Source: Crateriforma spongiae
GTDB lineage: Bacteria; Planctomycetota; Planctomycetia; Pirellulales; Pirellulaceae
Assembly (NCBI RefSeq): GCF_012290005.1
Contig: NZ_JAAXMS010000002.1
Span: forward strand, 372,001 to 436,000
Length of the DNA stretch: 64,000 nucleotides
Reading direction: 5' to 3'
In this document: in pieces, positions 1 to 9,511 of the stretch
How the letters are laid out: each line of letters starts with the position of its first letter
Position numbering within the stretch: the stretch's first letter is position 1
Notes under the pieces: generated by a model
The model's database searches: none
Told to the model about the DNA's origin: nothing
What the model saw: only the letters and a program-made list of their open reading frames with translations
Made by a program: the position numbers and the translations under genes

Positions 1-470
1 TTGCCCGCATTGCCGCCGTCGCCACCAGGCCCACCGTTTCCGCCACGCGAAAACCGAGTGGCGTCGCGTCCACGATACCCGCGACTGCCTGGCTGGCCGT
101 TGCCACCGTCACCGCCATTACCGCCTCGACCTCCCCTGCCGTCCATGAAGACATAGCCGAGGTCGCCAATGTTCAAATCGACTTGGACAGGACCGTTCAG
201 CCGCAGACTTTGCCGATCCATCCCCGAAAATCCCAGCTGGACAATCGCATCGGTGGCGTCGCCGCCGTCTTCGGGTGATGTCGCATTGCCGCCGTTGGCA
301 CCACGCTGTCCGGGACGCACCGGCGGGCGACGATAACTGGTGCCGTGCTGTCCGTGTCGCCCGTTACGTCCACGTAGCGGCAGCTGGTACAGGCTATCGA
401 TTTCCCCGACCGAGGCAAAACATCCGGGTCCTGGTTCGTCTGTCGGATCTTGTTGTCGATCGATTGCCAA
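1..470 (-). CDS. Glycine-rich collagen-like protein, C-terminal part outside window
   Basis: The minus-strand frame stays open from a TAG at 474-476 through the left edge. It encodes about 156 residues that become dominated by GGNGG, GGDGG and GPGG triplets towards the edge, as in collagen-like or PGRS-like surface proteins. Before the glycine-rich part lies a less repetitive region with the motifs GEIDSLYQLPLRGRNG and LNGPVQVDLNIGDLGYVF. I see no signal peptide. The start is uncertain: the first possible codon is a TTG at 468-470, and no ATG lies upstream in frame. Another minus-strand frame (197-496) begins with an ATG just upstream, so a frameshift or an upstream start in that frame is possible. 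The function is unknown; a structural or surface role is a guess from composition only. Confidence 0.5.
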   Translation of the reverse strand, partial: MAIDRQQDPTDEPGPGCFASVGEIDSLYQLPLRGRNGRHGQHGTSYRRPPVRPGQRGANGGNATSPEDGGDATDAIVQLGFSGMDRQSLRLNGPVQVDLNIGDLGYVFMDGRGGRGGNGGDGGNGQPGSRGYRGRDATRFSRGGNGGPGGDGGNAG

Positions 471-669
471 TTCCTAGTCTCCGCATCGTGGGTCACGACG
501 ACATTCTATCCTGACGACACGGGGACATTGACGATGTCGAAAAAGATGAATTGACCGAGTGCCAAAACAAACATGTGCACGACAGCCATTCGCTGAAACG
601 CGAACCTTCTTGGCAACCGTCGACAGTTAATGGGGCAAGCAAGAAGCTGACAGTTTCCGATGCCTTTGA

Positions 670-2838
670 CTATTCCGTGCCCGTTGGATTTCGTTCGACG
701 ATTGCCATGATGCCCGCTGGCGAACCAACATCGATCATATGTCGATCACCGCGCAATTCCGCCATCCATTGTTCGCCGGTTGGTTGCCCGACGGCCCCGA
801 GGATTCTGACGTTCAGCTTGTCAGATTCTCGCCACCCCTTGATCGAGACCTTCCCTATGACCGGACGAATCTCAACAGGGCCGTCGCCCCACTGGTCGAC
901 CGTCTGCATGTCGTCATGCCAAGTCAATCCCTTGCAAACGGCTCGGTCGGCCGCTAGCAACAACAATTGACGACTGTCTTGAATCGGTTGTCCATCCAAA
1001 CTGACTAACATCACCACCGCGAAATCATTGGACAAGTCTGTCGACAAGTGGCGAGTGCCCTTCCAGGCTTTTCCCCGCCAATCCGATTGAAATCCAACGA
1101 TCGCTTCGGCCATCGGCGATTGTATCAATAGATGCCCACGACCGTTTTGAAAGTCAAGCCAATCCAATTGTCCACCTTCGGATCGGATCCCGTTGTCAAT
1201 CGACACGGCCGGATAATCCGCGGACGGCACTTCGTCATCACCCACATATTGCCAACGCGTCTGCTGTACTAGCGGTAAGGTTTTTGGAAACAACGGGTCG
1301 AAAAACGGTCGATGATCCCAACGACTGACTCGGCACCAATCGACCATTTCCCTTGCACTGACATTCCGAACCGTTTGTTCGGTCGCGGGCCGGATCACCC
1401 GTTGATGCCACATCAGACCGCACGCCCACAATGTGGCCACTTTGATTGGATCGGGTGACAACTGGAACAATTCGTGTCGCTCGATGATTGACTTGCTGTC
1501 ATAAAAGCTGGATCCCCAAGCGTGGAAACACACACCATCCCAGTCTTGCAACATGCTGTACGCGGTCACAATCGGCATCCCTTCGGCGGCATACCGGTGC
1601 GGATACGGATGCTGTGTTTCGCTAATCACAAATGGTTTGCCGACCATTGCGGTGCGAGCAAATTGCACGATTGTGCTGTCCGATGGATCGTTCACCATTG
1701 GATCGTTTTTGATCCTGACTTCGGTTCCCGTACTGGGGTGCTGCCAATAACCATGTCCGTCCATGTAGTCGAACATGGCGTTGTTTAGCATGTGCGGATA
1801 TCCGTTCAATGTATCGCTGTGATCAGAATCACCGATCAACATCGATTTCAGACCGACTTGGTCCTTCAAAAAGGATCGCATTTGCGACAGAAACTTGCGT
1901 TCCGTTTGCACAATGAACTGATAATCCGTTTCGAATCGTTCGCGACTGACCCCTGCGAACTGATCGGGCGACAGCAATGTCAAAGGACCGGCCCGGCCCG
2001 CCTGCATCTCGAATTCTAATCTCTGTTCTGGCGATCGATTTTCCGCCAGCCAACGGTTGAATTGACGGTTCAGTTCCGCGGCGTACTTCGTCGGCAAAGG
2101 GCTCCAGGTTCCCGCGTCTTGATCATCCTCGCCGACCAATTTGCCGCTTAACCAACCGCCCACAAGCGAATTCTCGTTCACGATTTCCACCACCACGACC
2201 GCGGGTTCTTCGCAATAGCGTCGTCCGGTGTATGGATTGGTGCGAGTCAACAGTTTTCGGGCGTAGTCCTGCTGCAACTGAATCAAACGGGGATGGAAAT
2301 GAGTGGCCCATTTCCCCAGCCCCAGTTCGCGTGGTTGCGGAACTTCGTCAGCCGGTCCGTAGGTACGGAAAACGTTCAGGTTCAAATTGGCATAAATTCC
2401 ACGCCGTCGCAGTTGATCAAACAAATAGTCGAACTTTGCCAGGTCTGCTTCATTCAGCTGATCCCAACGATCACCCGATCGGTCCAGGCTGCTTTTACCC
2501 CAAGCTGAATCCAATCCATGAAAGCGGACACAGTTGATTCCCAGAGCGGCAAGCGTATCGGCCAGTCGTTCGGCTTGCTGCTTTTCAGGAAAGCACGCCG
2601 GCCCACCCAGATTGACTCCCCAAATTCGAAAGCGTTTGCCGGATCCATCCACCAAGTGATCCTTTTGTGGACGGATGAACCCGTGTTTGCCCGCGGGAGC
2701 ATCAAGAAAACGGCTTAGGTCAAGTGAGGAGTCTCCCATCGATGTCCAGTCCACGGGGAATGGAACACGTTGCTCCGCCCGCACCGTTGCCATCGCACCA
2801 AACAAGACGGTCACCAGGATCGCTGCATGCACCTTCAC
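670..2838 (-). CDS. Secreted glycoside hydrolase, GH5-like (beta/alpha)8 fold
   Basis: The protein has about 722 residues and a signal peptide ending near ATVRA. The next region, RIWGVNLGG followed by LGINCVRFHGLD, is typical of clan GH-A barrels. The likely acid/base Glu lies in VEIVNENSL near residue 220. The likely nucleophile Glu lies in PFVISETQHP near residue 406. A beta-rich C-terminal region of about 250 residues follows. I chose the GTG at 2836-2838 because an AAGGG lies 7 nt upstream (2846-2850) and it gives a clean signal peptide; the longest frame starts at a TTG at 2868. The substrate cannot be read from the sequence, but an exported plant or algal polysaccharide enzyme fits. It is divergent from the esterase gene at 2967, so the roughly 130 bp between them probably holds both promoters. 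Confidence 0.8.
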   Translation of the reverse strand: MKVHAAILVTVLFGAMATVRAEQRVPFPVDWTSMGDSSLDLSRFLDAPAGKHGFIRPQKDHLVDGSGKRFRIWGVNLGGPACFPEKQQAERLADTLAALGINCVRFHGLDSAWGKSSLDRSGDRWDQLNEADLAKFDYLFDQLRRRGIYANLNLNVFRTYGPADEVPQPRELGLGKWATHFHPRLIQLQQDYARKLLTRTNPYTGRRYCEEPAVVVVEIVNENSLVGGWLSGKLVGEDDQDAGTWSPLPTKYAAELNRQFNRWLAENRSPEQRLEFEMQAGRAGPLTLLSPDQFAGVSRERFETDYQFIVQTERKFLSQMRSFLKDQVGLKSMLIGDSDHSDTLNGYPHMLNNAMFDYMDGHGYWQHPSTGTEVRIKNDPMVNDPSDSTIVQFARTAMVGKPFVISETQHPYPHRYAAEGMPIVTAYSMLQDWDGVCFHAWGSSFYDSKSIIERHELFQLSPDPIKVATLWACGLMWHQRVIRPATEQTVRNVSAREMVDWCRVSRWDHRPFFDPLFPKTLPLVQQTRWQYVGDDEVPSADYPAVSIDNGIRSEGGQLDWLDFQNGRGHLLIQSPMAEAIVGFQSDWRGKAWKGTRHLSTDLSNDFAVVMLVSLDGQPIQDSRQLLLLAADRAVCKGLTWHDDMQTVDQWGDGPVEIRPVIGKVSIKGWRESDKLNVRILGAVGQPTGEQWMAELRGDRHMIDVGSPAGIMAIVERNPTGTE

Positions 2839-2966
2839 GGCCAAACCCTTCACCACGCTGGAAAACAAAAAACGTTTCGTCGATCGCTATCGTTTTTGCA
2901 TCTGATACATTGCAATCCAGAACGATCACCGCCAAAGCGATCTGCTGCTTACAGGACGACTTTTCG

Positions 2967-4355
2967 ATGGGCCTTCAAAATAACTTAACGCGACACGACC
3001 TCCGACCGACCAGCACGACTTGTCGCACCTGGACAGTCGCTTTTGCGTTGGTCGCGGTCCAAGCCGTCTTGTGCCCCTACGCCACCTTTGGCTTGGACCC
3101 AGAATTTGCGAAACCGCAAGCTGCCTTTACCGAGTTCATCCAGACGGCGGAACCTGATTATCAGTGGCAATTAGAAGACAAGGTTGATACAGCGGGTTAT
3201 CAGAAGTGGTCGTTGAAACTGACCAGCCAGCGTTGGCAAAACATCGTTTGGAAGCACGATGTCCGTGTCTATGTTCCCAAGCCCTGTCCGCATCCGGATG
3301 CAGCAATCTTGTTCGTCAACGGTGGCTCCAACCGTCGTCCACCCAACGCAGCGATCGAACCCGCCTGTGTCGCTTTAGCCGGAATGAGCGGCATGCCGGT
3401 TGTGGCCTTGTTCCAGGTCCCCAATCAACCGTTGCTGGGCGGCAAATATGAAGACGCATTGATTGCCGCGACTTGGCTGAGATACCTCGACACAGGCGAC
3501 GCGACATGGCCGCTGTTGTTCCCAATGGTTAAGAGCGCAGTCAAGACGATGGACTGCGTTGGTGAACTTAGCGAGCAACAATTCCAACGTCCCATCGAAC
3601 GCTTCATCGTGACCGGCGCGTCAAAGCGAGGCTGGACCAGTTGGTTATCGGCCGCCGCAGATGATCGCGTCATCGGCATAGCCCCCATGGTCATCGACAC
3701 ACTGAATTTTCGGAAACAGATGGCGGACCAGAAGCAGAAGTGGGGCTTCTTCAGCGAACAGATCGCCGACTACACCGAAGCGGGGCTGGTCAACCTTGAA
3801 AACGAAAGTGACGCAGAACGGCAATTGCGTTTGATGATGGATCCATACGAGTACCGGGATCGAATACGCGTTCCCAAGTTGCTGATCAATGGTGCGAATG
3901 ATCGCTATTGGCGTTGCGATGCACTGGACAACTACTGGAACGATCTATCATCGCCCAAGAATGTGTTGACCATTGCCAATGCCGGACACGGTTTGGAAGG
4001 CGGGCACATGCGTGTGACCGCTTCGATTGCGACCTTTGCCGCGCATTGCGTCGAAGGCCGGCGATTACCGTCCATTCAATGGTCCACCCAAACCGAAGGA
4101 CGCTCCATTCGCTTCACCGCCCAGTCCGATCGTGATGTGTCAGACTTTCGTTTTTGGGTGGCATTTTCCGACACGCGTGATTTCCGCGATCGCCAGTTTC
4201 GTCGAATCGATGCGGATGCGGAAAACCAGCGAAAAGCGACCGTCGAATTCGACGTCCCCGAAGGTCAGCATGCTGCGGTTTTCGCGGACCTGACGTTCGG
4301 CAGCATGCTATCGGCCTTCGACCTATCCACCGGCATTGCCCAACCGGAACCTTAG
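2967..4355 (+). CDS. PhoPQ-activated pathogenicity-related (PqaA-type) alpha/beta hydrolase
   Basis: The protein has 462 residues and belongs by sequence to the PqaA family (PF10142). A hydrophobic export segment (VAFALVAVQAVLC) lies near the N-terminus. The family core includes FVNGGSNRRPP and VVALFQVPNQP. The nucleophile elbow GASKRGWTSW has Ser near residue 219. The acid is probably Asp in LINGANDRYW (near 311), and His lies in NAGHGLEGG (near 340). The frame is open further upstream to 2724, but that part overlaps the divergent hydrolase start and does not look coding, so I place the start at the ATG at 2967. The natural substrate of this family is unknown. The stop lies 12 bp from the stop of the convergent TolC-like gene. 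Confidence 0.85.
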   Translation: MGLQNNLTRHDLRPTSTTCRTWTVAFALVAVQAVLCPYATFGLDPEFAKPQAAFTEFIQTAEPDYQWQLEDKVDTAGYQKWSLKLTSQRWQNIVWKHDVRVYVPKPCPHPDAAILFVNGGSNRRPPNAAIEPACVALAGMSGMPVVALFQVPNQPLLGGKYEDALIAATWLRYLDTGDATWPLLFPMVKSAVKTMDCVGELSEQQFQRPIERFIVTGASKRGWTSWLSAAADDRVIGIAPMVIDTLNFRKQMADQKQKWGFFSEQIADYTEAGLVNLENESDAERQLRLMMDPYEYRDRIRVPKLLINGANDRYWRCDALDNYWNDLSSPKNVLTIANAGHGLEGGHMRVTASIATFAAHCVEGRRLPSIQWSTQTEGRSIRFTAQSDRDVSDFRFWVAFSDTRDFRDRQFRRIDADAENQRKATVEFDVPEGQHAAVFADLTFGSMLSAFDLSTGIAQPEP

Positions 4356-4367
4356 CGAACGCTCGGG

Positions 4368-7300
4368 TCAGTGCAGACTGCGGATTTCATCGCTGTACAT
4401 CAAACACGGTGCCAGTCGCCCGTACGGATTGGGATTTGCTTCCAAAAACGGAGGCCGCAAAGGCAGTTCCAGCTGTTCATCGTCGACGCCTTCCCAGTAC
4501 CCATTGGGATCAAGACGAATTGCTTCCATCGCCAAGAACAAATCGATCCGTTCCAGAATGAAATTGATGTGTTCTCGAGCCACAGAATTCAAGGCTCCGG
4601 TAAAGTCTTGCTGAGCTTCCAAGAAGTCACGTGCCACGACATTGCCGACCGCTAGTTGCAGTTGCAGTCGAGTGCTGACAACACGCTCGTACGCCAGTGC
4701 CGCCGATGCAACGGCGATTTCATACTGCGTTCGTCGCAATCGAAGCTGCCGCAAGCGTTCACGAATCGAAAACTTGATCTGGTCTTCCTGGTCGATCAAT
4801 GCACGACGTGCGGCGTTGTAGTTGATCAACGCGGTACGATATGCATTACGTTCGATCCGTCGGTTCAACGGCGTGTCGAGTGCAACACTTAGCCGAGTTT
4901 CGCTGTCGTCAAACGTGAAATCAAAGGCACGATTCACATCGCTTCTTGTCCGCAAAATATGCGTCGCACGAATGTCGATGATCGAACGCAGATCATCCGC
5001 AGCCAACTTGATCTGACGTCGCGCGTCGGCCAAGTCGCCGCGCTGATTCATCAAGTCGTAACGTTGCACCAATGCGGTCAGCATTGCTTCGTCGTCGTCG
5101 ATATCGACTTCATCCAGCCCGCCGACGTCGCTACCGGCCACCTGATCCACCAAGTCGACAATTTCCTTGACGGTCTTGGCGATCAATTCATCCATTTCGC
5201 CCTCTTGGTCGGGCAACAAATCGCCGGCGGCTTCGCGATCCAAGCGATCCACCTGCTGCAACAAAGGATCGCCGCGTTTGGATAGCGTTTCCAATTCATC
5301 CAACCGTCGTTTTTCGATCGCGGTTTCCCATTGCCGGATCCATTGATCCAGTTCGCGATCGTAGGTTTCGACCTGCTGACTTAACTGTTCCAAACCTTCA
5401 TCCTTGACCGGATCGGCCGGCACCGGGTCGGGATCACGGAGGTCCGATTCGGCTGATTCCGCCTGTCGCATCAGCGCGCGCAGACCGATGGCCGCTTCGG
5501 CTTGGGCCAGCTTGGCATCGATCAAATCAACCGTTCGTGCAAAGCGAATCATTGGCTCCGGCGGCAAGTCGCCGCTCAGTTCCCGACGCCGAATCGCGTC
5601 CAGTTGATCCGCCTGCAAACGCGACTCGATCAGGGCCAGGATCGATTCCAATTGCGTCGCGGCACGCTGTTCGTCGGTCACTTCATCAATCCCGGACACC
5701 TCGTTGCGGACGCGCAGGGTATCCATCAAGCGGTCCACCAATACGGTTGCACCATTGACCACCGAATCTCGTTCGCTCCATCGCCCCGCCGTGGTTTCCA
5801 GCAACGACGTTTTGGTTCGCTGGACAAGCTGTCGCGTCACGGTCAATTCGTCACTGGTGGTCAATGCCTCCAATTCGCTAAGCGAGATATTCAACGGCAT
5901 TTCCGGAGGCAAGCCGATCGCAAGCTTCAACCGATCCAATGAGGTTTCCAATCGATTGCAATCACCCACCAGCGAACTCTGGCTTCGCAGTGCGTTCTGT
6001 TCAAACTGGTCGACCTGAATGCGTGGAATTCGGCCCGCCTTCAAGTACTCTGCCCTACCCTGCAGGAAAGCCCGAAGATTACTGAAGTAATCCTGTGAAC
6101 TGATCTCGATCGCCCGGTAGGTCAGCAACAGGTTGTAATATCGACCGGCCATGTCGACGAAAAGCTCACGTCGGTACCGAATCAGATCCCGAGCCGCGTA
6201 AATCACGTCACGCTCTGCCTGGGTCAGACTTTCGAAAACGATGTCGCGTTGCAAAAGCGATTGCTGAAAATCGAACAGCAATTCTGATCCCACATCGGCG
6301 GCGAAGCCTTGTGGCCCATTGAACGTCAGCACCACGCTGTTGGCGAAGCTGGCCAGGAACTGGCCCCCGGTGCACAACGTTTGCGTCACCGCCGCATTGG
6401 TGGGGATCGCCAATCGGTTGTTGGTCAGCCCACGAAACCGAGAGTGCGTATAATTCAGAGCTGTTCCGTTGCCCCGCCGCGTCGGACGCAACCAAAAATC
6501 GTAGCGTTCGCGAGTCAAACGCAACGCCACCCGATACAGGATCTCTTTACGCGTCTGATATTCGCGGCTGTTGATCAACGTCAATTCCATGACGTTGGGC
6601 AATGTCAGGCGGGGCGCATCGCTAAGCATCGGCTCGATTTCTGCATCGGTTGCGTTGGGATACGACCGACGAAATTCTTCGCGTACCGATTCGAATTCCA
6701 GCATTCTGGGAATGCATGTTTGGGGAATCCGCCCCCAGTATTCCGGTGGAATTGGCACGATTCGCAAACCGCCCGTTGGTTGCGCATCACTGTCTTCCAA
6801 GCGTTCGTCATCTGCGACTGCCGGTTCGCTGGACGTCGCGTCGTCGGCGTCTGCGCTCGGAGCATCTTGCAGCAATTGGCCCAGTGAATCGGAATCGACC
6901 GCTTCCGAATCAGCTGGCAATGCTAATTCCTCCGGTGCGTCCACCTGTTCGGCAGCGGCGTCTTTATTGACCGCGAGCTCCGCTGCCGGCTGACCACCAT
7001 CGGCGGAACCTGGTGCAACCAGCTGCACCGCGGATGTTTGTTGCACGAAAGAATCGGCAACAGGCATGGTCCCAACGCTTGGCGTCGCCGCACCCACCTG
7101 TTTCGGTTTTCCGACACTCGGCGGGTCGCTTGATGATGGTGCGACGGACTTGAATTCCGAGTACGGCGGCACAATGATCGGTTGATGGGCACCGATTTGC
7201 GATTGTTCGGCGGTCCCCTGTGCGTCCGGATCAATCAGACCAGGGTCGATCAACTCAGGACGATCACCCGCGGGAATCAGTTCCGGCTGCGGAGTCGTTT

Positions 7301-7712
7301 CAGGATTTGATTCCCCCCGCGTTTCTTCCGGTTCGGTTGTTTCGTCAACGGACTCCAAGTCGGCAGATTCGTCCGCGGCCAAATCCACCGATTGGCGGGG
7401 ATCACCCGTCGCAAGCTGCGGCAGCGTGTACCCGTGCAAACGGGGTTCGGGTGGCGGCAGTGCCGGGCAATCTTCGGGCGACGGGTCAAAGAAACGCGAT
7501 CGGGGATCGACCTGAATTCCTGGCAAACGAGGCAGATTCCAAGCCTCTTCGGCGCGTTTCTCCTGATAAATCGCCTCGACATCACAATCCGCTTGGGTGC
7601 GATAGTGTTTGCGAGTGCAGCCGCCAACGGACAGACAGACCGCCCCAAGCATGGTGCCAAGGACGAACCAGCGTGAGCGAAGATTCGTGAAGCTGATGAT
7701 CAAGACGGTCAT
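4368..7712 (-). CDS. Oversized TolC-type outer-membrane efflux lipoprotein
   Basis: The N-terminus is a lipoprotein signal with the lipobox Cys at residue 32 (SVGGC). Residues 35-330 are acidic, Pro/Ser/Thr-rich and of low complexity. The first outer-membrane-efflux half (helical, with VMELTLINSREYQTR) covers roughly 375-610. The second half, which contains ALDTPLNRRIERNAYR and the helical stretch ending in FLEAQQDF, covers roughly 925-1075. Between them lies an insertion of about 310 residues rich in Asp, Glu, Arg and Leu that reads as coiled coil. TolC proteins are usually 420-500 residues, so this one is more than double. It probably forms the outer-membrane exit duct for the MacA/MacB-type pair encoded upstream on the same strand (9512-12441). 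The assignment rests on both TolC halves being recognisable. Confidence 0.8.
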   Translation of the reverse strand: MTVLIISFTNLRSRWFVLGTMLGAVCLSVGGCTRKHYRTQADCDVEAIYQEKRAEEAWNLPRLPGIQVDPRSRFFDPSPEDCPALPPPEPRLHGYTLPQLATGDPRQSVDLAADESADLESVDETTEPEETRGESNPETTPQPELIPAGDRPELIDPGLIDPDAQGTAEQSQIGAHQPIIVPPYSEFKSVAPSSSDPPSVGKPKQVGAATPSVGTMPVADSFVQQTSAVQLVAPGSADGGQPAAELAVNKDAAAEQVDAPEELALPADSEAVDSDSLGQLLQDAPSADADDATSSEPAVADDERLEDSDAQPTGGLRIVPIPPEYWGRIPQTCIPRMLEFESVREEFRRSYPNATDAEIEPMLSDAPRLTLPNVMELTLINSREYQTRKEILYRVALRLTRERYDFWLRPTRRGNGTALNYTHSRFRGLTNNRLAIPTNAAVTQTLCTGGQFLASFANSVVLTFNGPQGFAADVGSELLFDFQQSLLQRDIVFESLTQAERDVIYAARDLIRYRRELFVDMAGRYYNLLLTYRAIEISSQDYFSNLRAFLQGRAEYLKAGRIPRIQVDQFEQNALRSQSSLVGDCNRLETSLDRLKLAIGLPPEMPLNISLSELEALTTSDELTVTRQLVQRTKTSLLETTAGRWSERDSVVNGATVLVDRLMDTLRVRNEVSGIDEVTDEQRAATQLESILALIESRLQADQLDAIRRRELSGDLPPEPMIRFARTVDLIDAKLAQAEAAIGLRALMRQAESAESDLRDPDPVPADPVKDEGLEQLSQQVETYDRELDQWIRQWETAIEKRRLDELETLSKRGDPLLQQVDRLDREAAGDLLPDQEGEMDELIAKTVKEIVDLVDQVAGSDVGGLDEVDIDDDEAMLTALVQRYDLMNQRGDLADARRQIKLAADDLRSIIDIRATHILRTRSDVNRAFDFTFDDSETRLSVALDTPLNRRIERNAYRTALINYNAARRALIDQEDQIKFSIRERLRQLRLRRTQYEIAVASAALAYERVVSTRLQLQLAVGNVVARDFLEAQQDFTGALNSVAREHINFILERIDLFLAMEAIRLDPNGYWEGVDDEQLELPLRPPFLEANPNPYGRLAPCLMYSDEIRSLH

Positions 7713-7837
7713 GCCGATTCCAAGGGCGCGCGAGAACCACGCAGTTTGGAATCGGCAATCGGTTATTCGCCTTTCGACGGTTTCTCACGACGAAGGGGTC
7801 GGTCGGATCAGGCAAACTTTTCCGCCCCGCCAGCGGC

Positions 7838-7862
7838 CGGTCCGGCCAATCCGACCGGACCG
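7838..7862 (-). terminator. Intergenic hairpin
   Basis: This is a perfect 8-bp GC-rich inverted repeat (CGGTCCGG and CCGGACCG) with a 9-nt loop. It lies in the 198-bp gap between the oxidoreductase stop and the TolC-like start. No T-tract follows on the minus strand, so an intrinsic terminator is not proven. It could also act as an mRNA-stabilising hairpin between two cotranscribed genes. Confidence 0.35.
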
Positions 7863-7910
7863 TGGACGCAACACCGACTAGAAACGCAGCAAAGACGTGA
7901 AACTGAAACG

Positions 7911-9272
7911 CTAGATTTCAATCCACTTGCCGGCGACGGGCGCCGGAAAGACGCCGTCGGCATCGGCCAGCACCGGCGGTGGACTGTCGTCGGTCAAGTC
8001 GTCCAGATAGTCACAGAACTGGAAGTTTGAATTGACGATCTCGTCCATGGTCACGATGCGGTTGTAGTGTGCCGCGGCGCGGCCCATCAACGACGCATAG
8101 TCGGCTTTGACCGCACGATGACATTCGTTGTAGGGGGTGTCCGACCGAATCGCGCGGACAAAGTCGACCCATTCGTAGTCCCACGGGACCAGTTTGTCCG
8201 CTTCGGGCCGCCAATCGATGTTGTCATCGTCAACCCGCAAGTCTTTGTACATGTGCACGGTCGCTTTGTGCACGTTCCCGGAAAACTGGGCGGCTCGTTT
8301 GCTGCCATGGATGTAGGTGGCAAAATCCCTGTGCCCGCCTTCGGCGCGACGGAATCCACAGAACGCTTTACGTCCGTCGGGGAAGGTGTATTCCATCGAA
8401 TAGGTGTCGATGTTCTGGCCATGATCGGTGCTGCCGACTTCACGCCCGCCCATCCCGTCGCAGGAAACCGGCCAGTCGTCCATGATCCAACAGCACTCAT
8501 CAATTTGGTGGATCAAATTGTCCACCATGTGCCCCGAGCCGACCCACAACAGATGCGTCTTCCCAAACCTTAGCTGCTCTTTGAAGATGTTGGACTTTTC
8601 ACGCTGGGATCCCATCCACCGCCGTGAAGCGCGACGATTGGCACGAACATAGGCCAGTTCGCCCAGTTCGCCGTCGCGAAGTTTTTCAATCAAAGCGGCA
8701 CGGGCGGGTGAGTGACGACACTGCAGACCGCAAGCAATCTTGACGCCTTTTTCGTCCGCCATCTTTCCTGCGTTGGCCATCCGCTGTAGCCCACGCGGGT
8801 CACACGCGAACGGTTTTTCCATGAAGACATTGATGCCTTTGCTGACGGCATATTCGACATGCACCGGTCGAATGTATGCACGCGTCGTGCACATGGCGAC
8901 GTCGCCAGGACGTAGGGTGTCGATCGCCTTTTTGTAGGCGTCAAAACCCAAGAACCAACGTTCCTCCGGTGCATCGACCTGGTCCGGAAACTTTTTGGTC
9001 AACGGAACCAAGCGGGCTTGGATGTGCGACGATTCCAAATCGGCCACGGCGTGCAGCTTGATCGGACCCTGGTCTTTTGTATTGAATGCATTGACCACGG
9101 CGCCGGCACCACGTCCCCCACTGCCAATCAACGCCAAGCGAATCGTGTGATCTTCCGCGGCGTGAACACGACGCATTGCACCGGTCACCAAGGTCGCCGA
9201 CGTTGCGGCGGCGGTCGCTTTCTTCATGAACGATCGACGGTTTTCCGTCGTGGATTTCTTGACGTCAGACAT
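7911..9272 (-). CDS. Tat-exported Gfo/Idh/MocA-family oxidoreductase
   Basis: This is a 453-residue NAD(P)-dependent oxidoreductase. The N-terminus has a twin-arginine signal (NRRSFMKK followed by an Ala/Thr-rich stretch), so it should be folded before export. The Rossmann nucleotide-binding motif is IGSGGRGAG near residue 52, and the family EKP motif appears in FMEKPFACDP near 150. The sugar-type C-terminal domain follows and contains HMVDNLIHQIDECCW. I place the start at the ATG at 9270-9272 because the 26 extra upstream residues in frame do not fit a Tat signal. Such proteins are abundant in planctomycetes and usually act on sugars or inositols; the substrate here is unknown. It sits between the two halves of the export system on the same strand, with gaps of 198 and 239 bp. 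Confidence 0.88.
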   Translation of the reverse strand: MSDVKKSTTENRRSFMKKATAAATSATLVTGAMRRVHAAEDHTIRLALIGSGGRGAGAVVNAFNTKDQGPIKLHAVADLESSHIQARLVPLTKKFPDQVDAPEERWFLGFDAYKKAIDTLRPGDVAMCTTRAYIRPVHVEYAVSKGINVFMEKPFACDPRGLQRMANAGKMADEKGVKIACGLQCRHSPARAALIEKLRDGELGELAYVRANRRASRRWMGSQREKSNIFKEQLRFGKTHLLWVGSGHMVDNLIHQIDECCWIMDDWPVSCDGMGGREVGSTDHGQNIDTYSMEYTFPDGRKAFCGFRRAEGGHRDFATYIHGSKRAAQFSGNVHKATVHMYKDLRVDDDNIDWRPEADKLVPWDYEWVDFVRAIRSDTPYNECHRAVKADYASLMGRAAAHYNRIVTMDEIVNSNFQFCDYLDDLTDDSPPPVLADADGVFPAPVAGKWIEI

Positions 9273-9511
9273 TGGTTGTGAATCCAATCTGAAAGGTGGG
9301 GATATCGGAGGGACAAAGCGTGCCAGCGACATGGGCGAACATGTCACCATTACAGCTCACTTTGCGCCCTATTGTAGCCACCTTCGGTCAAGAAAGACGC
9401 ATCAGAACCGCACGCGCAGTGTCAAAACGGCATAGGCATATTGTCGCAAAAGACGTCGAGTTTCCCGACGATCACGCGACCGAATCACAGGCAACCGGTC
9501 CGTTGCATTGG

